Notes: generated by a model not told the origin, from the letters alone. Shown: positions 17,315 to 27,066, counted from the stretch's first letter. The stretch is 64,000 nucleotides of DNA from GCA-2705995 sp048267965 (GCA_048267965.1 JBLWWK010000005.1:1-64000), one strand, 5' to 3'. Made by a program: numbers and translations.

Positions 17315-19132
17315 CTAATTGATTGCATCGCCTCTGAGAATTCTAAACTCTTTTCGGGCTTCTGAAAGAAATACACTTCCGGGGTATTGAAGCAACAGTA
17401 TTTCGTAGTATTCCATTGCTTTTTCTTTGCTGTTGAGGTAGTTGGCGTAAAGTTGACCTAAATAGTAGTGGGCTTCGTCTCCTAAAATATCGTCTGCATA
17501 CAATTCTATAATATTCTCTAGTGCAAGGGCTGCCAGTTGGTATTCTTTGGTTTGAAGGTGAATTTTGTATTTCATGTAGAAAATATCGTCAGAAAGAGAA
17601 TGCCCAGGATATTCGGTTTGGATTGAGTCTAATAGAATTAGCGATTCATTGTAACGCTGCTGGGCAAAGTATAAATCTGCTCGGGCAAACATTTGCATGG
17701 GAACAAAAGTGGTGTCGATGGTACTGTTATCGGTAATGAGCAATGAGATATACATGGCATCATTGGCAATTAACTTAGAGGTAGAGCCTTTTAGAACATC
17801 GAGCTGTGCTTTTGCCCAGTCGAAATCTCCCGTGTAATAACCAATTTTACCATACTTAAATTTAGCGGTTTCGCCCAACTCATCGTACTTAAACATTTTT
17901 TCTGCTTGGCCATAAAGAAGAGCAGCTTCCCAAATTTCGTTATTCATTAAATAATAGTCGCCTTGGTCGATTTTAGCCAAGGCCTTAGCTCTATCTGCTA
18001 ATCGGGGAATAGCCAATAATTCATCGAGTAGAGCGATGGCTTCGTCTAATTTTTGCAGATGAAGGGCGGTAATCTCTGCTAATTCTCTTAAACTGCGTTG
18101 GGTGAGGTGAGTGTACCCTTCTTGAGATAAATAAGCTTGGTATTCGTTAGCTAGATTTTGCCAATCTTCTTGGGTAGATAGCTTTTTACTGGCCAGCTGT
18201 TGGTAGCTGGTATTTAACCGAAGCACTTGAGCAATGTAGTAGTTGGTGTGTTGCCCTCCTTTTTTGGCTACGGTTTCGAAACACTTTTTGGCGAGTTCGA
18301 ATTCTTGGTTGTTGATGTAAAGTTTCCCTAATTCTATGAGTCTTTCCCCATTTTCTTTTTGGCGCGCATCGAGTGCTTTTGTTTGAATAAAAGCTCCGTA
18401 AAAATCTTTTTGTTGTAGGTTGAGCCAAATAAGCATTTCGCTAAAAACAAGGCTATTGGGATCTTTCTGAATCCGTTTTAGAAGGCCTTCTTTTAGCGCA
18501 GTTATATTTTCACCAGGTTCTTCAAAATCGAAATTTCGGTTGAGTGAATTCTGAATTGAGCGAACGTAGCTAGGGTTAGAATCAATGAGTTCTAAATAAA
18601 GCTCGACCATACGGTCGTATTGTCCCATTTGGCCATAAAGCTCTGCCAATTCGAAATTAAAAACATTGGCTCCTTGAATTAGCTCTTTGCCTTTTTCATA
18701 CGCTTTTAGCGCGTAATTATTCTCACCGATTTGTACGAATTTTCTAGCCAATGAAATAACTGAACCAGGGTTAGATTCGAGTTCCTTCAGTGCTTTTTCG
18801 TATTCTTTTTGAGCCTCTTTGTGTAGGTTTTGTGCGGCATATAACTGACCCAAATCTACTAAAAGGATGGTTTGAGAAGAATTTCGTCTTATTCGTTTTT
18901 TGAGCAGTTTTTCAGCTTCGTCAAATTTGCTTTGAGCGCGGTAAGAATCGAACAATCGTTCGAAATAAAATTGAGTAGGTGATTCGTTAAAAAGCTTCTC
19001 GTAATACAGTTCTGCTTTATCAAATTCGCCATTGATGTAATATTCATTGGCTAATTGATCGCTAGAAACTTGGGTCCAAGCGAGCTGGGAGCAAAGAGTA
19101 AAACTGAGTATTACGAGAAGCAGTCTAGTCAT
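17315..19132 (-). CDS. Exported tetratricopeptide-repeat protein
   Basis: A 605-aa protein with a signal peptide (MTRLLLVILSFTLCSQLAWTQ) and TPR-type helical repeats along its whole length. Recognisable units include NEYYINGEFDKAELYYEKLF near the N-terminus and DEAHYYLGQLYANY near the C-terminus. Such periplasmic or outer-membrane-associated TPR proteins act as scaffolds; no specific partner can be named. It lies 6 bp after the lipoprotein gene and 12 bp before DUF4286, inside a serS-lipoprotein-TPR-DUF4286-rsmA transcript. Confidence 0.88.
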   Translation of the reverse strand: MTRLLLVILSFTLCSQLAWTQVSSDQLANEYYINGEFDKAELYYEKLFNESPTQFYFERLFDSYRAQSKFDEAEKLLKKRIRRNSSQTILLVDLGQLYAAQNLHKEAQKEYEKALKELESNPGSVISLARKFVQIGENNYALKAYEKGKELIQGANVFNFELAELYGQMGQYDRMVELYLELIDSNPSYVRSIQNSLNRNFDFEEPGENITALKEGLLKRIQKDPNSLVFSEMLIWLNLQQKDFYGAFIQTKALDARQKENGERLIELGKLYINNQEFELAKKCFETVAKKGGQHTNYYIAQVLRLNTSYQQLASKKLSTQEDWQNLANEYQAYLSQEGYTHLTQRSLRELAEITALHLQKLDEAIALLDELLAIPRLADRAKALAKIDQGDYYLMNNEIWEAALLYGQAEKMFKYDELGETAKFKYGKIGYYTGDFDWAKAQLDVLKGSTSKLIANDAMYISLLITDNSTIDTTFVPMQMFARADLYFAQQRYNESLILLDSIQTEYPGHSLSDDIFYMKYKIHLQTKEYQLAALALENIIELYADDILGDEAHYYLGQLYANYLNSKEKAMEYYEILLLQYPGSVFLSEARKEFRILRGDAIN

Positions 19133-19138
19133 TGGCTA

Positions 19139-19687
19139 TTAACGGATTCCGTTTTTATTCATTTCTTGAAGAAGAGAATCAATACGAGGGTATAAATCAT
19201 CGTAATTAGAAATGTAGCGAGCTTGCGCTGCTGGCCATTCGTTAGTAGCATTTTTGATTTCGTTTGCTATTTTGGCCTCTTTTTCAATGTAAAAATTGAC
19301 AGAATCTGCAGGGATAAGCTGATTCGAAAGATCGGCTTTTAGATGGTTGAGTTGCGTTTTGCTGTTTTGCAGCTCTTCGTTGGTTTTACGAACGCGATTC
19401 ATCAACTTTTGCATGTTTCTGTAAGTAGACTTGTAAAAGCCTAACATAGAGGCCAAATCTTTGGATAGAGTGTCTCTGTAGTTTTTCTGAATATAGCTTA
19501 ATTGCTCTGAGGCGTTAGAGCTTAACTCCGTTAAATTCTCGAAATTGATAGAGTCAATTTTTGCTTGAGCAACAGACAATTCTGACTCAAGAGTTTCAAC
19601 TTGTTCAATTTCTTTAGAAAAAGGGTTGTTGCTGCAAGCTGCAAAAAGAACTACAGTAAAAGCGAGTAAGAAGGTTTTTATATTCAT
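19139..19687 (-). CDS. Putative coiled-coil lipoprotein
   Basis: A 182-aa lipoprotein. The signal ends in the lipobox LFAAC (Cys18), followed by SNNPFSKEI. The mature part is mostly heptad-like helix (EQVETLESELSVAQAKID, QKLMNRVRKTNEELQNS), so an elongated coiled coil is likely. No family name comes to mind. Its ATG overlaps the end of serS by 4 bp and it precedes the exported TPR protein by 6 bp. The pair may work together at the envelope, which is inference from position only. Confidence 0.8.
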   Translation of the reverse strand: MNIKTFLLAFTVVLFAACSNNPFSKEIEQVETLESELSVAQAKIDSINFENLTELSSNASEQLSYIQKNYRDTLSKDLASMLGFYKSTYRNMQKLMNRVRKTNEELQNSKTQLNHLKADLSNQLIPADSVNFYIEKEAKIANEIKNATNEWPAAQARYISNYDDLYPRIDSLLQEMNKNGIR

Positions 19688-20961
19688 GGTTTTTCGATTA
19701 AATCAAACCCGGTGTACTTGGCTAGAGCTGCAGGAATTTTAATTCCTTCTTCGGTTTGATTGTTTTCTAATAAAGCGGCTAATATTCTTGGAAAAGCAAG
19801 AGCGCTACCGTTTAAGGTGTGAGCCAATTCTGTTTTTCCTTCGCTGTTTTTGAATCTACACTTTAGGCGATTGGCTTGAAAACTCTCAAAGTTAGAAATG
19901 CTACTTACCTCTAACCAGCGGTTTTGAGCAGCAGAGTATACTTCTAAATCATAAGTGAGAGCAGAAGTAAAGCCTAAATCTCCACCACATAAACGAGCAA
20001 CGCGATAAGGAAGTTCTAGTTTTTCTAATAAACTTCTTACGTAGTTCACCATTTCTTGTAATACTTCGTAAGACTTTTCGGGATGTACAACTTGTACAAT
20101 TTCCACTTTATCGAATTGGTGAAGTCGATTTAAACCCCTTACATCTTTTCCGTAAGATCCCGCTTCTCTTCTAAAACAAGGTGTGTAGCCACAGTGTTTT
20201 TTAGGAAATTCGTCTTCTTTTAAAATAACATCGCGGTAGATGTTGGTAATGGGAACTTCTGCAGTTGGAATGAGGTATAAATGATCTACTTCTGTATGAT
20301 ACATTTGCCCTTCTTTATCGGGTAACTGTCCGGTTCCTACACCTGTAGCTTCGTTAATTAACAGGGGAGGTTGCGTTTCTTCGTAGCCATTTTCTGTAGC
20401 ATGATCTAAGAAGAAATTGGTCATAGCTCGTTGCAAACGAGCGCCTTTTCCACGGTAAACAGGAAATCCAGCTCCTGTGATTTTTACGCCTAGTTCAAAA
20501 TCGATAAGGTTGTAATCGTGGGCAAGTTCCCAATGGGGTTGTGCTTTATCGTGAAGGGTAGGCACGGTTCCTACTTCTTCAATAATTTCGTTTTCTTGAT
20601 CAGATTTACCGGTAGGAACCAAGGGATTCGGTACATTGGGAATTTCATATAGAATGCCCTGAACCTTTTGTTCTGCTTGGGTAAGTTCTTCTTGAAGGGA
20701 TTTGTTAGCCTCTTTTAACTCTTGTGTTTTAGCTTTTAACTCGTTGGCTACTTCTTGCTTACCTTCTTTAAAAAGTTGCCCAATTTCTTTGGCTAATTTT
20801 TTAGATTCAGATAAGTTACTATCTAGCGTTTGTTGAGTAGTTCTTCTGGTTTGATCGGCTTGTAAAAGCTCGTCTATAAGAGTTGAAGCATCGAAGTTAC
20901 GCACCTTCAATCTTTCAATAACTTCTGCTTTATTTTCTCTAATGTAGTTAAGCTGTAACAT
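19684..20961 (-). CDS. serS: Seryl-tRNA synthetase
   Basis: Charges tRNA-Ser (and tRNA-Sec where present) with serine. The 425-aa class II synthetase has the N-terminal antiparallel coiled-coil arm that holds the long variable arm of tRNA-Ser (about residues 30-100). Motif 2 is FRREAGSYGKDVRGL and motif 3 is NGSALAFPRILAALLENNQ. The length is standard. Its end overlaps the lipoprotein start by 4 bp. It contains three copies of the repeated word (20332, 20566, 20611), two of them only 45 bp apart, in the loop after the coiled coil and in the active-site lead-in, read as Val-Gly-Thr or Val-Pro-Thr. Confidence 0.98.
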   Translation of the reverse strand: MLQLNYIRENKAEVIERLKVRNFDASTLIDELLQADQTRRTTQQTLDSNLSESKKLAKEIGQLFKEGKQEVANELKAKTQELKEANKSLQEELTQAEQKVQGILYEIPNVPNPLVPTGKSDQENEIIEEVGTVPTLHDKAQPHWELAHDYNLIDFELGVKITGAGFPVYRGKGARLQRAMTNFFLDHATENGYEETQPPLLINEATGVGTGQLPDKEGQMYHTEVDHLYLIPTAEVPITNIYRDVILKEDEFPKKHCGYTPCFRREAGSYGKDVRGLNRLHQFDKVEIVQVVHPEKSYEVLQEMVNYVRSLLEKLELPYRVARLCGGDLGFTSALTYDLEVYSAAQNRWLEVSSISNFESFQANRLKCRFKNSEGKTELAHTLNGSALAFPRILAALLENNQTEEGIKIPAALAKYTGFDLIEKP

Positions 20962-21043
20962 TTGTTTTTAAGAGTTTTAGAGGGCTAAAATTAATAACTA
21001 ATCGTTGAATAAGAGTAGAGGATAGAGTAGAACCGAGTAAGAA

Positions 21044-21075
21044 CAAAAAAATCCCGAGAGTAATCTCCCGGGATT
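21044..21075 (-). terminator. Terminator of rplU-rpmA
   Basis: An 11-bp stem (21050-21060 with 21065-21075, one wobble) and a 4-base loop, with an A-run at 21044-21050 that becomes a T-run on the minus strand, 30 bp after the rpmA stop. Confidence 0.9.
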
Positions 21076-21105
21076 TGAAAAATGTTGAATAAAAATCCTG
21101 TTCAA

Positions 21106-21366
21106 TTAAGCCTCGATAGGGTCAACTGAAATGTAGGACTTATCACCTTTTTTACGATCGAAACGTACAACGCCATCTACCAAAGAAAAAATTGTATGGT
21201 CTTTTCCCATACCTACGTTTTCACCTGGGTGATGTTTTGTTCCACGTTGACGAACGATAATGTTACCAGCTTTTGCAGCTTGGCCACCGAATATTTTAAC
21301 CCCAAGTCGTTTACTGTGCGACTCGCGACCGTTTTTCGAACTTCCGACACCTTTTTTATGAGCCAT
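21106..21366 (-). CDS. rpmA: Large-subunit ribosomal protein bL27
   Basis: 86-aa bL27, whose N-terminus reaches the peptidyl-transferase centre. The sequence begins MAHKKGVGSSKNGRES and contains GGQAAKAGNIIVRQRGTKHHPG, both diagnostic. There is no cleavable N-terminal extension of the Firmicutes type. It follows rplU by 20 bp, the conserved L21-L27 order, and the pair ends in a strong terminator. Confidence 0.98.
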   Translation of the reverse strand: MAHKKGVGSSKNGRESHSKRLGVKIFGGQAAKAGNIIVRQRGTKHHPGENVGMGKDHTIFSLVDGVVRFDRKKGDKSYISVDPIEA

Positions 21367-21386
21367 GGTATTCTAAAATTTTTGGG

Positions 21387-21878
21387 TTATTTACTTTCTT
21401 CTTTTTTGTCTGCTTCTGCTTTAGGAGCCGCTTTTTTAGCTGGTGCCTTTTTTTCTGCAGTTGCTTTAGTTGCTGCTTTCTTAGCTGGAGCTTTTTTCTC
21501 AGCTGGCTTTTCTGCAGCTTCTTCTTTCTTAGCAGCTGGTTTAGCAGCCGCTTTTTTAGCTCCACCTTTTTCGGCAATTTTTTCAATAACGATAGACGTT
21601 AAATATTGTCTATGGCCATTTTTTACTTTGTAACCTTTTCTTCTTTTCTTCTTGAAAACGGTTACTTTATCACCTTTAAGATGCTCTACTACCTTAGCGG
21701 TAACAGATGCGCCTTCGATAACTGGGGCGCCAACGTTCACTTTTCCGTTGTTGTCGATTAAAAGAACTTTGTCGAAGCTTACTGATTCGCCTTCTTTGTT
21801 CTCTAATCGATGCACGAATAGTTGTTGGTCTTGCGCAACTTTAAATTGCTGCCCTGCTATTTCTACAATCGCGTACAT
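21387..21878 (-). CDS. rplU: Large-subunit ribosomal protein bL21 with long Lys/Ala-rich tail
   Basis: bL21 binds 23S rRNA with bL20. The first roughly 103 residues are a normal bL21 (MYAIVEIAGQQFKVAQDQ; FKKKRRKGYKVKNGHRQ). After that comes a tail of about 60 residues built from KKAAAKPAAKK, EKKAPAKKAATKA and similar blocks, giving 163 aa in all. The tail resembles histone H1-like or AlgP-like basic repeats and is probably disordered. Tails on L21 exist in some Bacteroidota, but this one is long. The DNA under it is repetitive, so length may vary between strains. rpmA follows after 20 bp. Confidence 0.95.
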   Translation of the reverse strand: MYAIVEIAGQQFKVAQDQQLFVHRLENKEGESVSFDKVLLIDNNGKVNVGAPVIEGASVTAKVVEHLKGDKVTVFKKKRRKGYKVKNGHRQYLTSIVIEKIAEKGGAKKAAAKPAAKKEEAAEKPAEKKAPAKKAATKATAEKKAPAKKAAPKAEADKKEESK

Positions 21879-21959
21879 TGATTTCTAATTAATTCGTTTA
21901 TTAACAATTGAATTGTTCAAAAGGAGCGCAAAAATAGACAAATATTTGCTTGTGGCAAA

Positions 21960-22868
21960 TCATTTTGAAAATCTTCTTCTTCTGTTAATCAGTGAAATAC
22001 CAATCAAAATAAAGGCAACAAAAGATGCTTGCATAAAATTAAATGATTCTCCGTCTAAAACTCCCCACATAATGGCAAAAATCGGTATGAGATAGGTTAC
22101 GCTCGAAGCAAACAAGGCGCTTGTCTCTTTAATCATCATGTTAAACAATAAAACAGCAAGTGCGGTTCCTACTACGCCCAAAATCAGTATGTAGCCTAAA
22201 CTGGCCCATCCTTCTGGGTGTTGCGTTAAATGGGTAGTGAAATCGGTGAAGCCAAATAAATAGATGCCAGCAATGGGTCCTACTACGTAAAAAGAAAGGG
22301 CGGTTACAGATAACGAAGGAACCTCTTGCAAATACTTTTTAATGATGTTTACATTTAAACCGTAGCTCGCTGCAGCAACAATAGGCATTAACACGTAAAG
22401 GGTAAACGAATCGAAAGTGGGGCGGTTTCCGGAGAAATAAATGAGTCCGGCAGCGCCTACAAACCCCAAAGAAACACCTACAATGCTGATGGTTTGAAAA
22501 GCTTGCTTAAAAATTAAACGCGCAAAGATTAAGGTGAATAGCGGAGTGAGAGAGTTTAAAATTCCTGAAAGTGAGCTATTGATTTCTGTAATTGATTTCA
22601 CAAAAAGAAAATAAGGGAAAACACTTCCGAAAAAACCAACGGCCAATAAGGGCAAGCCTTTGTTGCTCACTACTTCTTTTACATTTTTAAAGGTAAAAGG
22701 CAGAAAAGTGATGAAAACAACGAAAATTCGTAATGCGGCAATTTCGTCTGGTTTAAAACTAACCAAGCCTCGCTTCATTAGAATAAAAGAACTTCCCCAA
22801 ACAAAGGCTAATAGAATGAGGGTAATCCATTGGTTGAGGGGTTTTGAATAGTCGATTGATTTGATCAT
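21960..22868 (-). CDS. EamA/DMT family transporter
   Basis: A 302-aa inner-membrane permease of the drug/metabolite transporter superfamily, made of two EamA repeats with about ten helices. WITLILLAFVWGSSFILMKRG opens the first and VLMPIVAAASYGLNVNIIKKYL the second. The start at ATG 22868 (MIKSIDYSK) fits better than one 27 bp upstream, which would add a polar leader. Such carriers export amino acids or small metabolites; the substrate is not readable. It is a single gene, divergent from the efflux operon at 22993. One AGTAGGAACC copy lies in it (22164), read Val-Gly-Thr. Confidence 0.88.
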   Translation of the reverse strand: MIKSIDYSKPLNQWITLILLAFVWGSSFILMKRGLVSFKPDEIAALRIFVVFITFLPFTFKNVKEVVSNKGLPLLAVGFFGSVFPYFLFVKSITEINSSLSGILNSLTPLFTLIFARLIFKQAFQTISIVGVSLGFVGAAGLIYFSGNRPTFDSFTLYVLMPIVAAASYGLNVNIIKKYLQEVPSLSVTALSFYVVGPIAGIYLFGFTDFTTHLTQHPEGWASLGYILILGVVGTALAVLLFNMMIKETSALFASSVTYLIPIFAIMWGVLDGESFNFMQASFVAFILIGISLINRRRRFSK

Positions 22869-22992
22869 GATTGAAAATTGGCTGCAAAGATGCATTTAAC
22901 ATTTTTATACATCTTATATAATAGACAGGCGAAATGTGAGTTTATAGAAACATTAACTTAGCCTTCTTTATTAGGTAGCCTAAATTTATTTT

Positions 22993-24243
22993 ATGAACAA
23001 ACTAACCCAACAACAAAAGTGGCTGGCTTTTGGTGTTATCATTGCCATTATTGCTGTGTTTTTTTGGTGGAGCAAAGAAGATGGTCAACAGCATATTTAC
23101 ACAAGCGTAAAAAAGGGTGATCTTTCGATAATTGTTAACTCTACGGGTGAATTAAACGCAGAAAACAGCGAAAAAATTCTCGGGCCTCGCGGTATGCGTA
23201 GTGCTGGTGTGTGGAATGTAAAAATTACCGATTTGGTAGCGGAAGGAACCTACGTTGAACAAGGCGATTACATTGCAACATTAGACCGAACCGAACTGGC
23301 CAATAAATTAAAAGAAATTGGTGCCGAACTCGATAAAATTCAATCGGAGTTTAAAGCAGCTCGTTTAGATACAGCTCTTACTTTGCGTGAAGCACGTGAT
23401 AATTTAATCAACCTAAAATACGCTCTTGAAGAGAAAGAACTGATTTTATCGCAATCGAAATACGAGCCGCCAGCCACCATCCGTCAAGCAGAAATCGACT
23501 TAGAAAAAGCCAGTCGCGGGTTTGACCAAGCCCAAGAAAACTACAAGATTAAGCAAGACCAGGCCGAAGCAAAGGTTTCTCAAGTGGCGGCTACTTTGTT
23601 GCAAACTCAGTTGAAATATGACGAAAGCCTAAAAACCATTGAAGAGTTTACTATTAAGGCTCCTAAGTCGGGTATGTTGGTATATCATCGAGATTGGGAC
23701 GGAAGAAAAATTCAGGTAGGATCACAAATTTCAGCTTGGAATCCGGTAGTGGCTACCTTACCAGATTTATCAACCATGGTTTCTCAAACGTACATCAACG
23801 AAATAGACATTTCTAAGATTAAAGTAGGTCAAGTGGTAGACATTAAAGTAGATGCTTTTCCTGATTTGAGCTATTCAGGAAAAATCACTACTGTGGCCAA
23901 CGTGGGGGAGCAGTTGCCCAATTCTGAAGCAAAAGTTTTTGAGGTAAATATTCTACTCGATAAAACAGATACCATTCTTCGTCCGGCTATGACAACCAGT
24001 AACGAAATAGCCATTCAAGATTTTGAGGATGTTTCGTTTCTTCCTATTGAAGCCGTATTGAAGTCAGACTCTATCGCTTATGTAAATGTTAAATCAGGGT
24101 TGAGTTGGGTTCCTACCGAAGTAAAAACAGGAGCAGCTAACGAGCATTACATTATTATTGAGGCAGGTGTTGAAGAAGGAGAAGAAGTGCTGCTAAGCCG
24201 ACCAGAAACAGAAGAAGATTTTGAGATAAAACGCTTATTATGA
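22993..24243 (+). CDS. HlyD/MacA family periplasmic adaptor
   Basis: A 416-aa membrane-fusion protein with one N-terminal transmembrane anchor (about residues 9-25). After it come a lipoyl/barrel-sandwich segment, a long alpha-hairpin (about 100-215, rich in EELILSQSKYEPPATIRQAE-type heptads) and beta-barrel domains (TMVSQTYINEIDISKIKVGQ). It links an inner-membrane MacB-like permease to a TolC-like channel. It overlaps the permease gene by 4 bp. This is the first gene of a four-gene tripartite efflux operon. The substrate is unknown (macrolides, peptides or lipids are all possible for this class). Confidence 0.9.
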   Translation: MNKLTQQQKWLAFGVIIAIIAVFFWWSKEDGQQHIYTSVKKGDLSIIVNSTGELNAENSEKILGPRGMRSAGVWNVKITDLVAEGTYVEQGDYIATLDRTELANKLKEIGAELDKIQSEFKAARLDTALTLREARDNLINLKYALEEKELILSQSKYEPPATIRQAEIDLEKASRGFDQAQENYKIKQDQAEAKVSQVAATLLQTQLKYDESLKTIEEFTIKAPKSGMLVYHRDWDGRKIQVGSQISAWNPVVATLPDLSTMVSQTYINEIDISKIKVGQVVDIKVDAFPDLSYSGKITTVANVGEQLPNSEAKVFEVNILLDKTDTILRPAMTTSNEIAIQDFEDVSFLPIEAVLKSDSIAYVNVKSGLSWVPTEVKTGAANEHYIIIEAGVEEGEEVLLSRPETEEDFEIKRLL

Positions 24244-25586
24244 TCGATTTTCAAGAATTTATTTCTCGAAACGGTCATAATTTTAAAACGGCTTTTCAAG
24301 CTGTTTTGTCGAATAGAACCAGAAGTATGCTCACTGCACTCGGAATTATCTTTGGTGTGGCAGCAGTGATTTCTATGATGGCCGTTGGTAAAGGAGCTGA
24401 GCAAGAAGTGCTCGAACAAATAAAATTGGTAGGAGTAAACAATATTGTGATTACTCCTCAAAACCCAGTTTCGAAGGTAGATGCAGGCAATTCACAAAAA
24501 GGGAATGCTAAATATTCTCCCGGTTTGTCGATTTCAGATGCAGAAGCCATTGCCGAAGGTTTATCTACGGTTTCTGCTGTGAGCCCGCAAACGAGTGATG
24601 AGGTAGCTGCCATTGCCAACGGAAAACGCGCCAATACCACTATACACGGAGTTGATCAGAGTTATTTCTCGGTGTATAATGTGAAACTTAGAGCAGGGAA
24701 AGGGTTTTCTCAGCAGCAAATCGAAAATCACACTCCTGTATGTATTATTGGTAGCGGTCTTGAAAAGAGGTTGTTTCCTTACGGTAACTCCATTGGGCAA
24801 AGGGTTAAGTGTGGTGTAATTTGGTATACCGTAATCGATGTAATTGTTTCTGACGATGAAGTGTCTGACGAGCTCGAAAGCATGGGCGTTAACAGTATGC
24901 GAGAAGAAGTCTTTGTGCCCATTCAAACATTATTGCTGCGTTACAAAAATAAAGGCTTGATAACCGAACGCTTAATCAATTCGGGATACAGCGAAGACGA
25001 AGACGAAAATCCGAATAACGCTGAAAAAGAAGATCATCATCAATTGAGTCAATTGGTGGTTCAGGTAAACAACACCGAAGAGTTGAAATCTACCGTTGAA
25101 GTAATTCATCGAAAAATGCTTCGCTTGCACAATGGAGTAGAAGATTTTAAAATCACCGTTCCTGAATTGCTGTTAAAGCAGCAGCAGAAAACCAAAAACA
25201 TTTTCAATTTGGTGTTAGGAGCCATTGCCGGCATTTCGTTGATTGTTGGCGGAATTGGAATTATGAACATCATGTTGGCTTCTGTAATGGAAAGAATTAA
25301 AGAAATTGGGTTGCGCTTAGCGGTAGGAGCCCGAAAACTAGATATCCAAATTCAGTTCATGTTCGAAGCCCTCATTATTAGTGTAAGTGGTGGTTTGTTT
25401 GGTGTAATGTTAGGCGTTGGATTAGCCTATGTAATTAGCACTTTTTTCGAAATTCAAACCATTGTATCTATTTGGTCGGTATTGGTTTCTTTCGGTGTTT
25501 CTGCAGCGGTAGGTGTAGTGTTTGGCTATTTTCCAGCCAAAAAGGCAGCAGCGAAAGATCCTGTAAACTCTCTTCGCTATGAATAA
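24240..25586 (+). CDS. MacB-like ABC transporter permease (FtsX domain)
   Basis: A 448-aa ABC permease of the MacB/FtsX type. TM1 follows a short N-terminus (RSMLTALGIIFGVAAVISMMAVG). A large periplasmic MacB core domain (about 60-315) comes next, then three helices with the FtsX signature (GAIAGISLIVGGIGIMNIML, VMERIKEIGLRLAVGA). The ATPase is not fused, as it is in E. coli MacB, but encoded separately at the end of the operon. It overlaps the adaptor gene by 4 bp and the TolC gene by 8 bp. A mechanotransmitting efflux function, with substrates taken from the periplasm, is what the family predicts. Confidence 0.92.
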   Translation: MIDFQEFISRNGHNFKTAFQAVLSNRTRSMLTALGIIFGVAAVISMMAVGKGAEQEVLEQIKLVGVNNIVITPQNPVSKVDAGNSQKGNAKYSPGLSISDAEAIAEGLSTVSAVSPQTSDEVAAIANGKRANTTIHGVDQSYFSVYNVKLRAGKGFSQQQIENHTPVCIIGSGLEKRLFPYGNSIGQRVKCGVIWYTVIDVIVSDDEVSDELESMGVNSMREEVFVPIQTLLLRYKNKGLITERLINSGYSEDEDENPNNAEKEDHHQLSQLVVQVNNTEELKSTVEVIHRKMLRLHNGVEDFKITVPELLLKQQQKTKNIFNLVLGAIAGISLIVGGIGIMNIMLASVMERIKEIGLRLAVGARKLDIQIQFMFEALIISVSGGLFGVMLGVGLAYVISTFFEIQTIVSIWSVLVSFGVSAAVGVVFGYFPAKKAAAKDPVNSLRYE

Positions 25587-27066
25587 AAAAACTACCCTTT
25601 TACTCAGCTTTATTGTAGTGCTCATCACCCCGCAATGGCTAAAATCACAATCGAACGATACATTGGCCATCACCCTTGAGCAGGCTGTAAATATGGCTCA
25701 AGAGCAATCGTTACAAAGCCATGCCGCCAAGAATAGGTTTATTAACGGGTTTTACAGCAACAAGTCGTTTTGGCGCTCTTTCTATCCAGAGATTTCTGCA
25801 GAAGGAACCCTTCCCGACCTGAACAGAAGCCTCAGTAGAATTACACAAAACGATGGAACCGATGTGTTTATCGAAAGAAGCCAAGCGGTATCGAATTTAG
25901 ACATCAATTTACAGCAAAAAATTGCGCTAACTGGTGGAACTATCTCTGTTTCTAGTGGTCTCGATCGAATCGATTTATTTGGCGGTAATAACTCAACTAG
26001 CTATCTATCTCGTCCAGTAGGTATCTCTCTCGTGCAGCCGATTTTTGGTTTTAACAGCATGATTTGGGATATCAAACTAAGAAAGGTTCAAGAAGAGCAA
26101 TTTGAAAAACGTTACGATGAAGACTTAGAAGAAGTAGCTAGGCTAGCCAGTGAAAATTATTTTGGGCTTTTACAAGCGAAAATGATGCTAAAGATGGCAA
26201 AGCAGAATAAGGCTTACAACGATACCATTTTTCGTATTTCAGAAGGTAGATACTCTATGGGTAAAATAGCCGAAAACGAACTGCTGCAAATCGAATTGGC
26301 TTTGTTGAATTCAGATATGGCTTTGCGTCAGGCAGATTTGCAATACACCATTGCAGAACTTCGTCTTAAAAATTACTTAGGCATAACGGGCAATATCCAT
26401 CTTAAAGTAGAAATTGAAGAAGAAGTTCCTCCAATAAATATCGATTTAGAAAAAGCCATTGAAATGGCTATTCAATACAACTCTAGTCAAATTCAGTGGG
26501 AAGCCAACCAACTAGGGGCTGAACGAGATGTGGCTAATGCCAAAGCAGGCCAACGGCCCAACATCGATTTGTTTGCCAATTATGGCTTGTCGAGAAGTGC
26601 GGCAGATTTAGACGAAGTGTACCAAGATCCGCAAGATCAGCAACTTCTTAGAGTTGGGTTTCGGGTTCCTATCGTGAATTGGGGAAGAGCCAAAGCAGAT
26701 TATCAGGCTGCCTTAGCTCAACAAGAAGTAACCAATGCGAACTTCCAAATTTCGTTGCTTCAATTTCAGCAAGAAGTGCTTTCGCAAGTGAAAAACTTCG
26801 AATTAAAATACAAAGAAATAGAGCTAGCGATAAGGGCAGATGAAGTGGCAGCCAAGCGCTTTTTTGTGACTCAACAGCGATTTAAAATTGGTAAAATCGG
26901 TATGACGGATCTCAATATTGCTACCCGTGAAAAAGACGATGCTAGAAGAAGCTACATCAATGCGTTGCAATCGTTTTGGAACAGTTACTACGAACTTAGA
27001 AAACTCACCCATTACGATTTCGAACAACAGCAAATAATACAGCACAGCACGCCCGAAGTGCGTTAA
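25579..27066 (+). CDS. TolC family outer-membrane efflux protein
   Basis: A 495-aa outer-membrane channel with a signal peptide (MNKKTTLLLSFIVVLITPQWLKSQ) and two outer-membrane-efflux-protein repeats of long helices. Examples are YDEDLEEVARLASENYFGLLQAK in the first half and QFQQEVLSQVKNFELKYKEIELA in the second. It completes the tripartite pump with the adaptor and permease. Start and stop codons overlap both neighbours (8 bp upstream, TAATG downstream), so the operon is tightly coupled. Confidence 0.92.
   Translation: MNKKTTLLLSFIVVLITPQWLKSQSNDTLAITLEQAVNMAQEQSLQSHAAKNRFINGFYSNKSFWRSFYPEISAEGTLPDLNRSLSRITQNDGTDVFIERSQAVSNLDINLQQKIALTGGTISVSSGLDRIDLFGGNNSTSYLSRPVGISLVQPIFGFNSMIWDIKLRKVQEEQFEKRYDEDLEEVARLASENYFGLLQAKMMLKMAKQNKAYNDTIFRISEGRYSMGKIAENELLQIELALLNSDMALRQADLQYTIAELRLKNYLGITGNIHLKVEIEEEVPPINIDLEKAIEMAIQYNSSQIQWEANQLGAERDVANAKAGQRPNIDLFANYGLSRSAADLDEVYQDPQDQQLLRVGFRVPIVNWGRAKADYQAALAQQEVTNANFQISLLQFQQEVLSQVKNFELKYKEIELAIRADEVAAKRFFVTQQRFKIGKIGMTDLNIATREKDDARRSYINALQSFWNSYYELRKLTHYDFEQQQIIQHSTPEVR

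Noticed and set aside
21356..21586. 76-aa Lys/Leu-rich ORF overlapping rplU
   Set aside because: It is the repetitive bL21 tail read in another frame.
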